NCBI GenBank assembly: GCA_030638985.1
Contig: DAOWDO010000005.1
Location: 1-9,186 of the forward strand
Direction: 5' to 3'
Source: Dehalococcoidia bacterium
GTDB taxonomy: Bacteria > Chloroflexota > Dehalococcoidia > Dehalococcoidales > DAOWLH01
DNA length: 9,186 nt
Shown here: piece by piece, positions 6,779 to 9,186 of the stretch
Layout of the letters: each line of letters begins with the position of its first letter
Numbering within the stretch: position 1 is the first letter of the stretch
The notes under the pieces: generated by a model
Told to the model about the DNA's origin: nothing
Database searches by the model: none
What the model saw: the letters and a program-made list of their open reading frames with translations, nothing else
Made by a program: the position numbers and the translations under genes

Positions 6779-6807
6779 GTAATATTAATTGTATCAGATA
6801 GTGTCAA
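6779..6807 (-). promoter_or_regulatory. candidate promoter of the remA-gmk operon
   Basis: Minus-strand TTGACA (plus 6802-6807), 17 bp, TATTAC (plus 6779-6784). The -35 is perfect and the -10 matches at four of six positions. It implies a leader of about 200 nt before remA, unusually long for the window. It begins just past the ychF terminator. No other -35/-10 pair of similar quality was found in the 286-bp gap. Confidence 0.55.
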
Positions 6808-6830
6808 GGTGGGTACTGGTACTTTGGGCT

Positions 6831-6858
6831 TAAAAAAGAGAGCTGGTTGCGCCTCTCT
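6831..6858 (-). terminator. intrinsic terminator of the HEAT-like/ychF operon
   Basis: Read on the minus strand, AGAGAG (plus 6853-6858) pairs with CTCTCT (plus 6837-6842) around a 10-nt loop that can add an inner GG/CC pair. A run of T (plus A-tract 6832-6837) follows. The hairpin begins at the ychF stop codon, as expected for a tightly placed Rho-independent terminator. Confidence 0.7.
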
Positions 6859-7958
6859 CAAATATTAAATAAAAAAGTTATCACGTCGCCGTCCTGGACC
6901 TGGTAGTTCTTGCCCTCAAGCCGCAGCAGCCCGTGCTTTCTGCCTTCGGCAATGGAGCCCGCCCTTATCAGGTCGCCAAAGCTTATCACCTCGGCGCGGA
7001 TGAAGCCCCTTTCCATATCGGTGTGTATCTTGCCGGCGGCATGGAGGGCGCTGGTGCCCTGCCTTATGGGCCAGGCCCTGACCTCGTTTGAGGCGGTGGT
7101 GAAGAAAGTGATCAGCCCCAGAAGCTGGTAGGACATCTTGGTGACCCTCTCCAGCCCGGTCTCGGCAAGGCCGAACTCACGGCGGCAGTCGGCGGCGGTC
7201 TCTTCGTCCAGCTGCCCCAGTTCCATCTCCAGCTCGCCGCACAGGGTGATGACGCCGTGCCCCGGCCGGCAGAAGCGCTGGCCCAGTTCCTTCTCCAGGG
7301 CATCGGCCCCGGCTATCTGGTCTTCACCGATGTTGACCGCTGTCAGCAGCGGCTTGGCGCTCAGGAACTGGTAGCCGGCAATAGCTCTGGCCTCATCGGC
7401 GGAGAGGTTCAATTCGCGGACGGGCACTTCTTTTTCCAGCTCCGTCTTGATTCGGAGCAGCAGCCCCTTCTCCTGGCTGAGGTGCTGTCGCTCGTCCGGC
7501 TTGGCTCCCTTGAGGGACGCTTCTATCCGCCCCAGCCGCCGCTCGATGATGGCAAGGTCGGCGAAGGCAATCTCCATGTCCATGGCGGCTATATCACGAT
7601 TGACATCGATACCACCCTCAAGGTGGGGGATGCTGTCATCCACGAAAGCGCGGACGACGTCTATCAGGGCATCGACAGCGCCAAGTTGCGATAAGAACTG
7701 GCCACTGATGGCGGTGTCCCTGGCCATCCCCTTGATTGAGGCGCCGACATCCAGGTATTTTATCTCGGTGGCGACGACCTTTTTCGGCCTGAGTATTTCG
7801 GCCAGCCTGTCCAGGCGGGGGTCGGCGACCCTGGCCGTGCCGACGTGGGGGGCTTCCGGGGTGTAGCTTCCGGTATCAGCACGACCTCTGGTCAGGGCGT
7901 TGAAAACGGTTGTCCGGCCGCTTTTAGGCAGCCCCATAATGCCGATGCCGACACTCAT
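6858..7958 (-). CDS. ychF: YchF/OLA1-family P-loop NTPase with TGS domain, divergent nucleotide-binding motifs
   Basis: Cytosolic Obg-related NTPase; relatives bind the ribosome and hydrolyse ATP. It has 366 residues from the ATG at 7956-7958, the usual length. A GTG at 7965-7967 would add three residues, and both starts have a plausible GGTG-rich ribosome site. Family regions are clear: the N-terminal G domain, a helical coiled-coil insert (about 125-185) and a C-terminal TGS/DUF933 domain (about 282-366: FFTTASNEVRAWPIRQGTSA, then IHTDMERGFIRAE and YQVQDGDVITFLFN). The G4-type motif NIGE (209-212) and H112, aligned with the hydrophobic-cleft catalytic His, are kept. Two things are odd. The P-loop reads GLPKSGRT (9-16), with Arg replacing the invariant Lys. 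The switch II DxxG is DVGA (70-73). It lies downstream of the HEAT-like gene and ends at an intrinsic terminator. Confidence 0.9.
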   Translation of the reverse strand: MSVGIGIMGLPKSGRTTVFNALTRGRADTGSYTPEAPHVGTARVADPRLDRLAEILRPKKVVATEIKYLDVGASIKGMARDTAISGQFLSQLGAVDALIDVVRAFVDDSIPHLEGGIDVNRDIAAMDMEIAFADLAIIERRLGRIEASLKGAKPDERQHLSQEKGLLLRIKTELEKEVPVRELNLSADEARAIAGYQFLSAKPLLTAVNIGEDQIAGADALEKELGQRFCRPGHGVITLCGELEMELGQLDEETAADCRREFGLAETGLERVTKMSYQLLGLITFFTTASNEVRAWPIRQGTSALHAAGKIHTDMERGFIRAEVISFGDLIRAGSIAEGRKHGLLRLEGKNYQVQDGDVITFLFNI

Positions 7959-8008
7959 TGCTGTCACTCACCACCCTTACCACCAGCAGCGTCCCCGGAA
8001 GTCTGGCT

Positions 8009-8024
8009 GAAAAGTTGGCTTTTC
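8009..8024 (-). repeat. intercistronic hairpin GAAAAG-N4-CTTTTC
   Basis: Six-base perfect arms with a 4-nt loop, starting 3 bp after the HEAT-like stop codon in the 60-69 bp gap before ychF. No T-tract follows, so it is not an intrinsic terminator. It may stabilise the upstream message or be incidental. Confidence 0.3.
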
Positions 8025-8027
8025 GGA

Positions 8028-8255
8028 TTATGAACGGCTCTTTTTCAGTATTTCGCGGGCCTGCTTGAGGGCAAGGTCTCTTTCATTGATGTTCAGGCTT
8101 TCGTTGGCGGCCAATTCCAGCAGAGCCAAAAGAGCTTCGTGGGTGCCGATGCTGCCGATTGACTTTGTGGCATCAGTCCGCAGTTCGCCGGAAAGCTCCA
8201 GATCGTTGGCGATGGCGCTTAGCTTCTTCAGCTCGCTCGTAACCTGTTGTGACAT
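8028..8255 (-). CDS. small helical protein, HEAT-repeat-like (75 aa)
   Basis: I do not recognise a named family. The 75-residue product begins MSQQVTSELKKL and is predicted to be almost wholly helical and soluble. Residues 27-50 (RTDATKSIGSIGTHEALLALLELA) look like one HEAT-type helical hairpin: an A-x-x-x-I/L-G-x-I-G pattern followed by a leucine-rich helix. A charged helix (58-72) closes the chain. It has no signal peptide or membrane segment. The ATG at 8253-8255 has a strong AGGAGAGG site 5 nt upstream, which together with its own promoter makes it a convincing real gene. ychF follows in the same direction after about 70 bp with no terminator between, suggesting cotranscription. A role as a small adaptor is possible but not supported beyond the fold guess. 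Confidence 0.82.
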   Translation of the reverse strand: MSQQVTSELKKLSAIANDLELSGELRTDATKSIGSIGTHEALLALLELAANESLNINERDLALKQAREILKKSRS

Positions 8256-8300
8256 GTTACCTCTCCTTTGGCTAAGGGGTGCGACGTGAATTTCGGCTTC

Positions 8301-8329
8301 ATTCTACTCCCTGTTATGTCCGACTGCAA
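8301..8329 (-). promoter_or_regulatory. candidate promoter of the HEAT-like/ychF operon
   Basis: Minus-strand TTGCAG (plus 8324-8329), 17 bp, TAGAAT (plus 8301-8306), giving a leader of about 40 nt before the ATG at 8255. The -10 is strong and the -35 moderate. Confidence 0.5.
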
Positions 8330-8364
8330 TAGTTACCGGCCACCGTCCTGGCTATTTTGTGCTA

Positions 8365-8379
8365 ACCCGGCCGCCGGGT
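8365..8379. repeat. perfect GC-rich inverted repeat ACCCGG-CCG-CCGGGT at the holA promoter
   Basis: Six-base arms (8365-8370 and 8374-8379) with a 3-bp centre, immediately upstream of the extended -10 of holA and covering most of the -35 to -10 spacer. Bound protein here would block holA transcription. No T-tract follows on either strand, so it is not a terminator. Confidence 0.4.
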
Positions 8380-8380
8380 G

Positions 8381-8389
8381 TGGTAGAAT
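8381..8389 (+). promoter_or_regulatory. candidate extended -10 promoter of holA
   Basis: TGGTAGAAT is a TGn extended -10 element followed by a good -10 hexamer (8384-8389). No convincing -35 box lies 16-18 bp upstream, which is tolerated for extended -10 promoters. Transcription would start near 8396, about 20 nt before the TTG start of holA. Confidence 0.45.
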
Positions 8390-8416
8390 GTGGTGGCGCA
8401 TTGAAAGGGGCCTATA

Positions 8417-9186
8417 TTGATTTATATCCTGGCCGGGCCGGATGATTTTTCCATTGGTGAAAGGCTCGGTGAGATAAAGAAGGGGCTGGGCGACCCATCC
8501 ATGCTTTCGGTAAACACCACTATACTGGAGGATGCCCAGCTAACTCCAGGCCAGCTCAGGGCGGTTGCCGAGACTGTCCCTTTCCTTTCGGAAAAGAGGC
8601 TTGTTATCGTAAAGGGTCTGCTGGAGATGTTTGAGCCCAAGGCCAGGCGGGGGCGGCAGAAGAAAATCGCTGCCGAGGCGTCCAGTGACTACCAGCCGTT
8701 TGTCAGCTTAATCGGTGGCCTCCCCGGTAGCACGGTGCTGGTGTTGATAGACGGTGACGTGACCGGCAAGAACCCCTTGCTCAAACAGCTCCAGCCCCAG
8801 GCAGAGTATAAATCCTTCCCCCTGTTGAAAAATGACAGGCTGCGTCTCTGGATTCAGAGGCGGGTCAAGCAGCAGGGGGGCAGCATCTCTGTCCAGGCAG
8901 GGGCTTTGCTGGCCCGGTTGGTGGGCAGTAACCTGTGGATTATGTCAAGCGAAGTTTCCAAGCTGGTAACGTTTACCAATGGCCGTGGCATTGAAGAAGA
9001 CGATGTCAAGTCTCTAGTCAGCTACAGCCAGCAGGCCAGCGTCTTTGCCATGGTTGATGCCATTGTCGATTCCAGGGCCGGGCGGGCACAGCAGGTGCTG
9101 CAGCAGCTGCTGTCGGCCGGCATGGCTCCCTCCTATCTGCTTTTTATGCTGGTGCGGCAGGTACGCCTGCTTGTCCGCACCAAGGA
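8417..9186 (+). CDS. holA: DNA polymerase III delta subunit (3' end cut by window edge)
   Basis: Clamp-loader subunit that opens and loads the beta sliding clamp at primed DNA. There are 256 codons plus two bases before the edge; the family is about 320-345 residues, so roughly a quarter is missing. The N-terminal domain begins IYILAGPDDFSIGERLGEIKK (2-22), followed by the family motif ETVPFLSEKRLVIVKGL (52-68) and a hydrophobic strand TVLVLIDGDV (106-115). The helical middle domain runs from about 140 (RLRLWIQRRVKQQGGSI) through LARLVGSNLWIMSSEVSKL (165-183) to the collar-domain start FAMVDAIVDSRAGRAQQVL (210-228). The start is TTG (8417-8419), preceded by AAAGGGG with 6 nt spacing. It is divergent from the HEAT-like gene. 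The adenine-nucleotide site is not expected, as delta does not bind ATP. Confidence 0.92.
   Translation, partial: MIYILAGPDDFSIGERLGEIKKGLGDPSMLSVNTTILEDAQLTPGQLRAVAETVPFLSEKRLVIVKGLLEMFEPKARRGRQKKIAAEASSDYQPFVSLIGGLPGSTVLVLIDGDVTGKNPLLKQLQPQAEYKSFPLLKNDRLRLWIQRRVKQQGGSISVQAGALLARLVGSNLWIMSSEVSKLVTFTNGRGIEEDDVKSLVSYSQQASVFAMVDAIVDSRAGRAQQVLQQLLSAGMAPSYLLFMLVRQVRLLVRTK

Noticed and set aside
1..9186. CRISPR arrays, insertion sequences, tRNA/rRNA genes, phage or toxin-antitoxin modules
   Set aside because: No regularly spaced direct repeats, transposase-like frames, tRNA-like cloverleafs or accessory-type genes were seen on either strand; nearly all space is filled by conserved chromosomal genes.

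Overview
The window is an ordinary bacterial chromosomal stretch of moderate GC (roughly mid-50s % by eye). It has tightly packed genes, clear Shine-Dalgarno sites and frequent TTG/GTG starts. No RNA genes, insertion sequences, CRISPR arrays or phage genes are visible. The remA(DUF370)-gmk pair, a short PiT transporter with its DUF47 partner and a divergent YchF fit a Gram-positive-like or Chloroflexota (Dehalococcoidia-type) bacterium. That assignment is inference from gene style only.

Layout, left to right. (1) 1-2665, minus strand: trkH (cut by the left edge) preceded by trkA, a potassium-uptake operon. It has a near-consensus sigma70 promoter at 2840-2868 and a possible 47-codon small ORF in its leader. 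(2) 2887-3819, minus: a CDF-family zinc/cation efflux transporter with a TTG start. (3) 3820-4016: a divergent control region with interleaved promoters and several GGGGTGA motifs, two of them forming a perfect inverted repeat. (4) 4017-5655, plus: a DUF47/PhoU-like protein overlapping a PiT phosphate transporter by 8 bp. (5) 5662-6571, minus: remA (DUF370) overlapping gmk (guanylate kinase); the pair converges on PiT with only 6 bp between. (6) 6572-6857: the remA leader, with a promoter and several perfect palindromes, and the intrinsic terminator of the next gene. (7) 6858-8255, minus: a small HEAT-like protein followed by a YchF-family nucleotide-binding protein with altered GTPase motifs. 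(8) 8256-8416: a divergent promoter region with a GC-rich palindrome. (9) 8417-9186, plus: the start of holA (DNA polymerase III delta subunit), cut by the right edge.

The left half is an ion-homeostasis neighbourhood (K+ uptake, divalent metal efflux, phosphate uptake). The right half is housekeeping: nucleotide metabolism, a ribosome-associated ATPase/GTPase family and the replication clamp loader. I see no clearly new multi-gene system. The points most worth checking are the shared operator-like region between the metal exporter and the phosphate operon, the palindrome-rich remA leader, and the YchF protein that lacks the P-loop lysine.
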